6,207 bases of DNA from Sulfurimonas sp. Its GTDB lineage: Bacteria > Campylobacterota > Campylobacteria > Campylobacterales > Sulfurimonadaceae. The translations under genes were made by a program, and so were the position numbers. Positions 1-5,475 of this stretch are shown piece by piece (positions within the stretch are counted from its first letter, which is position 1; each line of letters opens with the position of its first letter). The notes beneath the pieces were generated by a model. That model had not been told where the DNA came from and made no database searches. It saw only the letters and a program-made list of their open reading frames with translations. The stretch covers positions 1-6,207 of the forward strand of contig JALWON010000144.1 in the NCBI GenBank assembly GCA_027083475.1, written 5' to 3'.

Positions 1-111
1 ATGGGCTCGACAATAGTCATTTTAGCCCAAAAAGAGATGCTCGATTTAAATGTAAACATTGGTCAAGATGTAAAATTTGGAGAGACTATTGCGAAAATGA
101 ACAATATATAG
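1..111 (+). CDS. psd: Phosphatidylserine decarboxylase, C-terminal end (partial)
   Basis: The gene enters from before the window, and only its last 36 codons and TAG stop are present; the ATG at base 1 is an internal methionine. The fragment starts MGSTIVIL, the family's (L/M)GST motif. In known Psd enzymes the chain cuts itself between this Gly and Ser, and the Ser becomes the pyruvoyl cofactor of the small alpha subunit. Counting from that Ser (residue 3 here) leaves 34 residues, close to the short alpha chains of the roughly 260-residue bacterial enzymes. The tail (GQDVKFGETIAKMN) fits the family's usual G-x-x-V-x-x-G-E ending. The enzyme makes phosphatidylethanolamine from phosphatidylserine at the inner membrane. 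The next gene (fic) starts 20 bases after the stop, so the two may share a transcript. Confidence 0.85.
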   Translation: MGSTIVILAQKEMLDLNVNIGQDVKFGETIAKMNNI

Positions 112-131
112 AAAAAGATAAAGGGTGAACT

Positions 132-815
132 ATGCAAAAACTCAATGAATTATCACTAAAACAAAGAGAAGAACTTTTTAGACAGCTTCGTATTTCAATA
201 ACCCATCACTCAAATGCGATGGAGGGAACAACTCTCTCTTTTGGTGAAACAAAAGAGTTACTTGAACATGGAAATACTGCTGGAGATAAGCCACTGCATG
301 AACAACTTGTTATCTTAGGATTTGCAAAAGCTTATGATGTGATAGTTCGTGAGGCTGCTAATAAAGATAATATTATTGATAGTAGTTTTATAAAAGATAT
401 TCATGCCATTATGTTTGAAGATGCTTTAAAAGTTTCACCTCATTTTATTTCTAAACCTATTGGAGCATGTAGACGAGATGACCGATATATCAAGGGTGTA
501 GATATAAAATTATCAGCACCTAATAAAATTTCAAATGATGTAGAAAATTTGCTGTATAAATTTAATAGCAATAACATGAATTTAGAAGATATAGCAGAGT
601 TTCATATTTTATTTGAAAGAGTACATCCATTTGCTGATGGCAATGGAAGAGTAGGAAGGTTAATAATGGCTTTTCAGGCTATTCAAAATAATATTGTTCC
701 ACCACTTATTGAGAATGAAAATAGAAGTGAATACTTAAAAGCAATCAATGATAAAGATGAACTTTTTAAGTTTTTAGATGAGAGTATTCAAAATAGTATG
801 GACTTACTATTTTAA
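132..815 (+). CDS. Fic family protein (AMPylator type), class II auto-inhibited
   Basis: The 227-residue protein carries a complete Fic core motif, HPFADGNGRVGR, at residues 165-176. H165 is the expected catalytic base, D169 the metal ligand, and N171, R173 and R176 the nucleotide-phosphate contacts. An inhibitory motif of the (S/T)xxxE(G/N) type, SNAMEG, lies at residues 27-32. E31 would block the ATP gamma-phosphate, making this a class II Fic (inhibitory helix N-terminal, in the same chain). Residues about 108-127 (IGACRRDDRYIKG) correspond to the substrate-binding flap region. Family members usually transfer AMP to hydroxyl side chains of target proteins; the target here cannot be read from sequence. 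No C-terminal winged-helix domain is present, so it is shorter than the common ~370-residue Fic proteins. The start is supported by an AAGGGTGA ribosome site at 121-128. It follows psd by 20 bases and no antitoxin gene lies beside it. Confidence 0.93.
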   Translation: MQKLNELSLKQREELFRQLRISITHHSNAMEGTTLSFGETKELLEHGNTAGDKPLHEQLVILGFAKAYDVIVREAANKDNIIDSSFIKDIHAIMFEDALKVSPHFISKPIGACRRDDRYIKGVDIKLSAPNKISNDVENLLYKFNSNNMNLEDIAEFHILFERVHPFADGNGRVGRLIMAFQAIQNNIVPPLIENENRSEYLKAINDKDELFKFLDESIQNSMDLLF

Positions 816-847
816 AAGATTTATATGTGGATAAGAGTATTCTTTTT

Positions 848-871
848 AAGAACTGTGGTTTGAGTTCTTTT
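848..871 (+). terminator. Possible weak terminator hairpin after fic
   Basis: AAGAACT (848-854) and AGTTCTT (863-869) form a perfect 7-bp inverted repeat with an 8-base loop. The last stem bases run into TTTT (868-871). The stem has only two G-C pairs and the T run is short, so any intrinsic termination would be partial. Its place, 33 bases after the fic stop and before a promoter-like -10 box, fits a boundary between two transcripts. Confidence 0.3.
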
Positions 872-902
872 AGAGTCTCAGTGTAGATGGTTTGTATAGA
901 TG

Positions 903-911
903 TGATATAAT
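903..911 (+). promoter_or_regulatory. Extended -10 promoter element upstream of the DHH-like gene
   Basis: TGATATAAT matches an extended -10 (TGnTATAAT) exactly. No convincing -35 hexamer lies 16-18 bases upstream (around 883-888 reads gtagat), which is usual for Campylobacterota sigma-70 promoters, where the -10 and T-rich upstream tracts dominate. A start site 7 bases after the box would fall at about 918, the A of the next ATG. The likely role is promoter for the long housekeeping operon that starts there. TATAAT also occurs by chance elsewhere in this AT-rich window, so the position and the TG extension carry the weight. Confidence 0.45.
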
Positions 912-917
912 TAGACT

Positions 918-1568
918 ATGGTATCTCTAAAAGCAATTGAAAAAGCAAAAAATATTACAATACTGACTGATGACGATTCTTTTGGAGATGCGAGTGCATT
1001 ATACACATATATTTTAAGATTGCATAAAAAAGTATCATTAGTGAGTCCTGAGAGAGAGTTGCATAAAAAAATCTCTTGCATCCCTTGGTTTGAAAAAGTC
1101 AAAAAAACTGTAAATGCATCGAGTGATTTAAGTATAGATTTACGTAAGAATCAAGGCTCATTATATGAGTTGTTTCAAGTGAACTCTGTAAGTATAAATG
1201 AAAAAATGGCAACAGCACTTTATGCAAGTTATTTACAAAAACCGGAGTGTTACACTCAGAAAAAAAACATATTCGCTTTAGCTGAATTGCTGAGATTGAA
1301 AGCAAATCATGAAGTGTGCATGAGAGGCCTCAAAAAAAATCTCCCCTTATCTTTGTTCCGCTTGAAAGCTATCTTGTTTGCTAGGTTAGTTTTACATGAA
1401 AATGCACAAGTAGCAATCATAAGCCTCGAAGAAGAAGATTTTCAAAAAACAGGAGCCACAATGTATGATTTAGATGTAATAATGCAAGAAGTCTTAAATA
1501 TAGCGCATGTGCAGAGGGTTGTTGTTGTAGATGCAGAAAATGAAAATAAATTAGTAAGAATAATATGA
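918..1568 (+). CDS. Degenerate DHH/NrnA-like phosphoesterase-fold protein
   Basis: The 216-residue protein follows the layout of DHH-family phosphoesterases (NrnA/RecJ-like, about 310-340 residues) but is short and lacks most catalytic motifs. Residues 13-35 match motif I in position (DDDSFGDASALY; D18 and D20 may be the DxD pair), but the preceding His is absent. At the DHH motif the sequence is missing or reads IDLR (73-76). The DTG motif after ATALY (98-102) is replaced by KPE (108-110). The stretch 115-205 matches the rest of the fold: the ALAELL helix, then the LEEEDFQKTGAT segment and the VQRVVVV strand. The protein ends before the DHHA1 GGGH motif. I infer a non-catalytic or altered-function protein and cannot name its role. 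An in-frame TAG at 912-914 makes 918 the first possible start, and no Shine-Dalgarno sequence precedes it. Its stop overlaps the M23 gene start by ATGA. Confidence 0.7.
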   Translation: MVSLKAIEKAKNITILTDDDSFGDASALYTYILRLHKKVSLVSPERELHKKISCIPWFEKVKKTVNASSDLSIDLRKNQGSLYELFQVNSVSINEKMATALYASYLQKPECYTQKKNIFALAELLRLKANHEVCMRGLKKNLPLSLFRLKAILFARLVLHENAQVAIISLEEEDFQKTGATMYDLDVIMQEVLNIAHVQRVVVVDAENENKLVRII

Positions 1569-2947
1569 GGAAATTTAGTTTGAGTAGAACAAATAAAAAA
1601 AGACCCAGCATAGGGTTATTAATAATGATTTTAATGATTGCAGGTGCACTTTATGTGTATTTTTCAGATGCATTTGAGAGAAATGCACCAAAAATAAGTT
1701 GTGAAAATAATGGCTATTGGAATTTAAGAAAACCATTGCAAATTACTATTGAAGATAATAGTGGTATTAAGGAGTACAAGGTTGTTTTAAAAACAAAAGA
1801 CTCAGAAACTGTCTTAGAACATGAAGAACCATTGACAAAAGATAAGCGAGTGATTATTGCACTCAAACCACCACGAACAGCATATACAATGAAAGATAAA
1901 AATATACAGGTAGTAGTGACTGCACGAGATATTAGCCAATGGAATATGCTCAAAGGAAATAGTGGTAAAAAAGTTTTTCAATTTACAATAGATAAAAAAC
2001 GACCTCAGATTAATATTATTGCGAATTCTTATAAAATATCTCATGGTGGTTCCGCTCTTGTAATATTTGAAGTAAATGATGATAATTTAGAAGATTTTTA
2101 TATTCAAACCGAGCATACAAGAAAATTTAAAGCAGAACCTTTTTATAAAGAGGGGTATTATATAGCATTAGTTGCTTGGCCTATTCGAGAAAAATCGTTT
2201 CGAGCGACTGTTGTAGCAAAAGATGCTGCAGGAAATATTTCTAAAGCTTATATTCCTTTATATTTGAAATCTAAAGATTATAGACTCTCGAAAATCACCC
2301 TTAAAGATAGATTTTTAAAGGGAAAAATCGCTGATTTAGCAGAAGAGTTTGAAGAGACACAAGGTGTTTTTAAACCCTTAGAACAGTTTAAATTGATTAA
2401 TGAAGATGTGCGTGCTAAAAATGAAGCATTAATTCACAAAGTAACAGCAGAGATGCCAAGTGAGCAGATAGATAATTTTCAAATAAAACCTTTGTATCCT
2501 TTAAAAAATGGTAAGGTTGTTGCACATTTTGGAGATCATAGAAAGTACTACTATAAGGGAAAGTTTATTAGTGATGCCTACCATTTAGGACTTGATATGG
2601 CAAGCTATGCAATGGCTCCGATTATTTCTAAAAATGGGGGAAAAGTTGTTTTTGGAGATTATAATGGTTTATATGGTAATAACCTCATTATTTCCCATGG
2701 TTTAGGACTTTATACACTTTATGGACACTGTTCGAGTTTTGATGTTGCAGTAGGTGATGATGTTGCTCCGCATACAAAAATTGCAAATACTGGAAAAACA
2801 GGGTATGCTATGGGAGATCATTTACATTTTGGTGTTTTAGTTCAAGGTGTAGAGGTGCGTCCTCAAGAGTGGATGGACAAACGGTGGATAAAATTAAATA
2901 TTACTGATATAATTACATCAGCAAAGAAAATTATCAACAAACAATAG
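1565..2947 (+). CDS. Membrane-anchored M23 (LytM) family metalloendopeptidase
   Basis: The 460-residue protein has a basic N-terminus and one membrane segment (about residues 16-33), so it should be anchored in the inner membrane with the rest in the periplasm. Residues about 42-140 and 147-235 look like two beta-rich, Ig/FN3-like repeats; each ends in a similar strand (VVVTARD at 116-122, TVVAKD at 215-220). A probably helical linker (about 245-300) follows. The peptidase domain spans about 310-435 and has all the expected residues: H340 and D344 in HLGLD, H388 in YGH, and H419/H421 in HLH. H340, D344 and H421 should bind zinc, with H388 and H419 catalytic. Known relatives cut peptide cross-links in peptidoglycan and affect cell shape or division. 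The ATG lies in ATGA with the previous stop and has only a weak ribosome site, which suggests translational coupling. A homologue sits before lpxC in Campylobacter, from memory. Confidence 0.92.
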   Translation: MRKFSLSRTNKKRPSIGLLIMILMIAGALYVYFSDAFERNAPKISCENNGYWNLRKPLQITIEDNSGIKEYKVVLKTKDSETVLEHEEPLTKDKRVIIALKPPRTAYTMKDKNIQVVVTARDISQWNMLKGNSGKKVFQFTIDKKRPQINIIANSYKISHGGSALVIFEVNDDNLEDFYIQTEHTRKFKAEPFYKEGYYIALVAWPIREKSFRATVVAKDAAGNISKAYIPLYLKSKDYRLSKITLKDRFLKGKIADLAEEFEETQGVFKPLEQFKLINEDVRAKNEALIHKVTAEMPSEQIDNFQIKPLYPLKNGKVVAHFGDHRKYYYKGKFISDAYHLGLDMASYAMAPIISKNGGKVVFGDYNGLYGNNLIISHGLGLYTLYGHCSSFDVAVGDDVAPHTKIANTGKTGYAMGDHLHFGVLVQGVEVRPQEWMDKRWIKLNITDIITSAKKIINKQ

Positions 2948-2949
2948 GA
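2946..2949 (+). promoter_or_regulatory. Ribosome binding site of lpxC
   Basis: AGGA lies 7 bases before the lpxC ATG and shares bases with the TAG stop of the M23 gene. Ribosomes ending the peptidase gene would stop on this site, so translation of the two genes may be linked. Confidence 0.6.
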
Positions 2950-2956
2950 CATATAA

Positions 2957-3841
2957 ATGTATCAAACAACCATAGCAAAGAGTGTAGAGTTAGTTGGTAT
3001 AGGTTTGCATAAGGGTTCTCCTGTGAAACTGAGATTAGAACCTTTAGAATCTAACAGCGGTATTGTTTTTTATAGAAGCGATGTAGAAGTCTCTATCCCT
3101 CTTATCCCTGAAAATGTTGTTGATACAAAAATGGCGACAGTGATTGGTAAAGATGGGCATGTTATCTCTACGATAGAACATCTTTTATCTGCTATTTATG
3201 CTTATGGTATAGATAATTTAAAAGTTATAGTAGATGCCGATGAAGTCCCTGTAATGGATGGAAGCAGTGCAAGTTTTTGTATGATTTTAGATGAAGCGGG
3301 GATTGTGCAACTTGATATTCCTAAAAAGGTTATGCGTATTAAAAAAGATGTCATGATTCAAGAGGGAGAAAAGTATGTAAAACTCTCGCCTGCACCTGAT
3401 TTAAAGTATGATTTTACTATTAAGTTTCCGCATCCTGTGATTCAAAAGCAAGAGTATGTGTTAGAATTTACCAAAGAATCGTACAAAAAAGAGATAGCAC
3501 GTGCAAGAACTTTTGGGTTTTTACATGAAGTACAGTACTTGCGTTCGAAGGGCTTAGCTCTTGGTGGATCTTTGGAAAATGCTATTGTTTTAGATGAGAA
3601 AAAAATTCTCAATCCCGAAGGCTTACGTTTTGATGATGAATTTGTTCGCCATAAAATTTTAGATGCCATTGGTGATATGAGTTTGATTGGTATGAATTTT
3701 ATTGGCAATTATGAAGCAATGGCAGGGAGTCATGACTTAAACCATAAGCTTACACTCAAGCTTTTAAAAGATGCTGATAATTATGAAGTGATTGAACTTG
3801 TAGGAGCAAAAACAGCGGAGTTGGAAAAAGCATATGCTTAA
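2957..3841 (+). CDS. lpxC: UDP-3-O-acyl-N-acetylglucosamine deacetylase LpxC
   Basis: LpxC removes the acetyl group from UDP-3-O-acyl-GlcNAc in the cytoplasm, the committed step of lipid A synthesis. The 294-residue length is close to the usual ~300. The N-terminus has the family signature VGIGLHKG (13-20). The first zinc site EHLLSA (74-79) supplies catalytic E74 and ligand H75, matching E. coli E78 and H79. VPVMDGSSASF (97-107) is also typical. The second site RHKILDAIGD (231-240) gives ligands H232 and D236, and GSHDLNHKL (257-265) gives the catalytic H259, the counterpart of E. coli H265. All active-site residues are present, so the enzyme should work. Its end overlaps the next gene by 8 bases. 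A Gram-negative LPS or lipooligosaccharide outer membrane follows from this gene. Confidence 0.98.
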   Translation: MYQTTIAKSVELVGIGLHKGSPVKLRLEPLESNSGIVFYRSDVEVSIPLIPENVVDTKMATVIGKDGHVISTIEHLLSAIYAYGIDNLKVIVDADEVPVMDGSSASFCMILDEAGIVQLDIPKKVMRIKKDVMIQEGEKYVKLSPAPDLKYDFTIKFPHPVIQKQEYVLEFTKESYKKEIARARTFGFLHEVQYLRSKGLALGGSLENAIVLDEKKILNPEGLRFDDEFVRHKILDAIGDMSLIGMNFIGNYEAMAGSHDLNHKLTLKLLKDADNYEVIELVGAKTAELEKAYA

Positions 3842-4295
3842 AAAAGTCGATGTTCTTCTCATTACTCTTGTTTCCCCCATTCAAATAGGGATTTATGAAG
3901 ATAATCAGCTCATAGAAACTATAGAGTCAGAGAAGAAAAGTTCCGATATATTGCCACTTCTTTTTGATGACTTGCAAAAGAAGTATCAACCACAACGGCT
4001 TTTGTATGCAAATGGTCCAGGAAGTTTTATGGCTATCAAAGTAGCCTATGTTTTTTTAAAATCATACAGCATTTTAAAAAAGATACCACTTTTAGCAACA
4101 GATGCTTTTTATTTTAACAATAATGCCCCTATAAAAGCCGTAGGCAAGCTATATTTTGTTAAAGTTTCATCAGAAATACGAACTCAAAAGTTAGAATCTG
4201 TTCCAGAAAGTATTTTTGTACTTCCGAGTGTTTTAGATGATGATGAGTTTAGTAGCAACACAGAACCCTTATATATGATAGGGGCTGTAGGATAG
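3834..4295 (+). CDS. Short TsaB-like protein (tRNA t6A modification, predicted)
   Basis: The 153-residue protein has ANGPGSFMAIKVAYVFLK at residues 59-76, which corresponds to the GPGSFTGLRIG motif of TsaB. The order before it (beta-strands, then SSDILPLLFDDLQKK) also fits the N-terminal ASKHA half of TsaB. TsaB is a scaffold that pairs with TsaD (plus TsaE and TsaC) to place threonylcarbamoyl on A37 of ANN-decoding tRNAs. Two oddities: it is much shorter than E. coli TsaB (about 230), lacking most of the C-terminal lobe, and the N-terminal IDTS-type motif is not recognisable (LLITLVSPIQIGIY, 8-21). A small family variant between lpxC and thrB appears typical of Campylobacterota, from memory. 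It starts inside the end of lpxC, preceded by GGAAAAAG (3823-3830) as a ribosome site. Role inferred from one motif and fold pattern; no gene symbol is claimed for that reason. Confidence 0.68.
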   Translation: MLKKVDVLLITLVSPIQIGIYEDNQLIETIESEKKSSDILPLLFDDLQKKYQPQRLLYANGPGSFMAIKVAYVFLKSYSILKKIPLLATDAFYFNNNAPIKAVGKLYFVKVSSEIRTQKLESVPESIFVLPSVLDDDEFSSNTEPLYMIGAVG

Positions 4296-4297
4296 GA
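4294..4297 (+). promoter_or_regulatory. Ribosome binding site that sets the TTG start of thrB
   Basis: AGGA sits 8 bases before TTG at 4306-4308 and overlaps the TAG stop of the TsaB-like gene (4293-4295). Starting at this TTG gives the conserved ThrB N-terminus (T-I-S-V-P-A-T-S-A-N-L-G), which leaves no room for a later start. Confidence 0.7.
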
Positions 4298-4305
4298 AAT
4301 TATAA

Positions 4306-5187
4306 TTGACAATCAGTGTACCAGCAACTTCAGCAAACTTAGGACCGGGATTTGATTCTTTAGGTTTAGCTGTCAATCTTCATAACAGAGTGGAATTTCA
4401 TCATTCAAAATTTTTTAGTGTCAACATTAAAGGAGAAGGGGAGAATAACCCTCGACTCAAAGGGAATAATATGTTCGTGAGTATTTTTAACGAACATTAT
4501 TTGCGTTTGACCAAGAAAAAACAAAATTTTAAATTTTCGTTTTTTAATGAAATTCCGATGTCTAGAGGTCTTGGAAGCTCTTCTGCTGTGATAGTCTCTG
4601 CTATTGCTGCTGCACATGAAGCAGCGGGCATACGAGTCAATAAGCGCCGTATTTTAAATCATGCCCTTGTGTACGAACCCCATCCAGATAATATCACCCC
4701 TGCTGTCATGGGAGGATTTAATGCTGCAACCATTGAAAAAAATAAAGTTTTTTCACAAAAAAAACATCTTCCAGATTATTTAAAAGCAGTTGTAGTGATT
4801 CCAAATAAGCAGATGAATACAGCAAAATCACGAACAACACTGCCAAAGTCCTACTCAAAAGAGAATGCTGTCTACAACCTTTCGCATACGGCATTAACTG
4901 TCGCTGCATTTTTTAATGAAGATTGGGAGATGCTTAAACTTGCTTCGCAAGATAGATTTCATCAAAAGGCAAGAATGAAAACATTACCAGAACTTTTTTC
5001 TGTGCAAAAAATTGCTTATGAGAGTGGGGCTCTGATGAGTACACTTTCAGGGAGTGGTTCAACATTTTTCTCTCTTGTTTATAAAGAAGATACAGCGATG
5101 ATATCGAATCGATTCAAGCAAAAATTTCCAGATTTTGATGTAAAAGTACTTGATTTTGATAATAATGGGCTTACTATAGAGAAATAA
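4306..5187 (+). CDS. thrB: Homoserine kinase ThrB (GHMP kinase family)
   Basis: ThrB phosphorylates homoserine with ATP, the step before threonine synthase. The 293-residue protein begins with VPATSANLGPGFDSLGLAV (5-23), the classic homoserine kinase opening. It has the GHMP ATP-binding motif PMSRGLGSSSA at 84-94 and the HPDN motif at 126-129 (EPHPDNITPAVMGGF, with Pro where many relatives have Gly). The third GHMP motif, LSGSGSTFFSLVY, is at 247-259. No key residue is missing. The start codon is TTG, fixed by an AGGA site 8 bases upstream and by the conserved N-terminus. A 10-base gap separates it from the TsaB-like gene. The TTG start may lower its translation relative to its neighbours, which is inference. 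Confidence 0.97.
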   Translation: MTISVPATSANLGPGFDSLGLAVNLHNRVEFHHSKFFSVNIKGEGENNPRLKGNNMFVSIFNEHYLRLTKKKQNFKFSFFNEIPMSRGLGSSSAVIVSAIAAAHEAAGIRVNKRRILNHALVYEPHPDNITPAVMGGFNAATIEKNKVFSQKKHLPDYLKAVVVIPNKQMNTAKSRTTLPKSYSKENAVYNLSHTALTVAAFFNEDWEMLKLASQDRFHQKARMKTLPELFSVQKIAYESGALMSTLSGSGSTFFSLVYKEDTAMISNRFKQKFPDFDVKVLDFDNNGLTIEK

Positions 5188-5195
5188 ACTCTATA
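5175..5195 (+). other. Hairpin across the thrB stop codon
   Basis: TATAGAG (5175-5181) and CTCTATA (5189-5195) form a perfect 7-bp inverted repeat around a 7-base loop that holds the thrB TAA. Only two pairs are G-C, and no T run follows directly (TTTTT comes at 5206-5210). It could be a weak pause or processing site between thrB and ylxR, or chance in AT-rich DNA. Confidence 0.2.
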
Positions 5196-5204
5196 AATCA
5201 AGTA

Positions 5205-5219
5205 ATTTTTAGATATAAT
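5205..5219 (+). promoter_or_regulatory. Possible internal promoter -10 overlapping the ylxR start
   Basis: TATAAT at 5214-5219 follows a T-rich tract (TTTTT, 5206-5210), a pattern seen in Campylobacterota sigma-70 promoters. The box overlaps the ylxR ATG (5218-5220), so RNA starting about 7 bases later would lack that start codon. It could only serve infB and later genes, or a shortened YlxR. No -35 is visible. Weak, since TATAAT is common by chance here. Confidence 0.2.
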
Positions 5220-5475
5220 GGCGACAAAATTTCATATACCGACTAGAATGTGTGTTTCATGTAGAAAAAGAGATACACAAAACGCTCTACTGAGACTTCA
5301 ATGTAAAGATGGCTCATTAGAGTCTTTTCATGGGACGGGACGAAGTTTCTATATATGTAAAGTGTGCCTTAATGATGAAAAAAGAGTTGCAAAGTCTCTG
5401 ATGAGACAATGCAGAACTTCAGAAAAAGAAAGACTTACAAACAGACTAAAGGAGATCATCACTGATGACAGATAA
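5218..5475 (+). CDS. ylxR: YlxR (DUF448) family RNA-binding protein
   Basis: The 85-residue protein has the YlxR signature: PTRMCVSCRKR at 8-18 and GRSFYICKVC at 41-50, the counterpart of GRGAYLC. The gene sits directly before infB, the usual place for this family (within nusA-ylxR-infB in many bacteria). Known members are small basic proteins thought to bind RNA; YlxR in Firmicutes has been linked to RNase P and to gene regulation. Cysteines 12/15 and 47/50 form two CxxC pairs that could bind a metal, which is inference. ATG at 5218 is the only usable start: an in-frame TAA lies at 5203-5205 and the next ATG (5248) would remove the conserved PTR. No clear ribosome site precedes it. Its end overlaps infB by 11 bases. 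Confidence 0.88.
   Translation: MATKFHIPTRMCVSCRKRDTQNALLRLQCKDGSLESFHGTGRSFYICKVCLNDEKRVAKSLMRQCRTSEKERLTNRLKEIITDDR
5449..5454 (+). promoter_or_regulatory. Ribosome binding site of infB
   Basis: AAGGAG lies inside the end of ylxR, 10 bases before the infB ATG at 5465. It is the strongest Shine-Dalgarno match in the window, in keeping with high demand for IF-2, and shows that infB can be translated without help from ylxR. Confidence 0.7.

Noticed and set aside
1..3. ATG at base 1 as a gene start
   Set aside because: The codon is the Met before the conserved Gly-Ser cleavage site of Psd, so the gene begins well before the window.
816..917. Possible small RNA, antitoxin gene or attachment site in the gap after fic
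   Set aside because: Only 102 bases, with no open frame of useful length carrying a ribosome site, no direct repeats at fic borders, and no structure beyond one weak hairpin.
1020..1071. Repeated ttgcataaaaaa (1020-1031 and 1060-1071)
   Set aside because: Both copies encode L-H-K-K in frame at unrelated places in the protein; too short and AT-rich to be a functional repeat.
911..2044. Several minus-strand frames of 60-80 codons opposite the DHH-like and M23 genes
   Set aside because: Low-complexity translations without ribosome sites, lying opposite well-supported genes; shadows of the sense frames.
2660..2665. TATAAT inside the M23 gene
   Set aside because: Lies in conserved peptidase coding sequence (F-G-D-Y-N-G) with no supporting upstream element or downstream gene start; expected by chance in AT-rich DNA.
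4306..4340. TTGACA at 4306-4311 as a -35 promoter box
   Set aside because: No -10-like hexamer lies 16-18 bases downstream (4327-4336 is within the conserved thrB start and not TA-rich); the hexamer is explained by the TTG start codon plus ACA.
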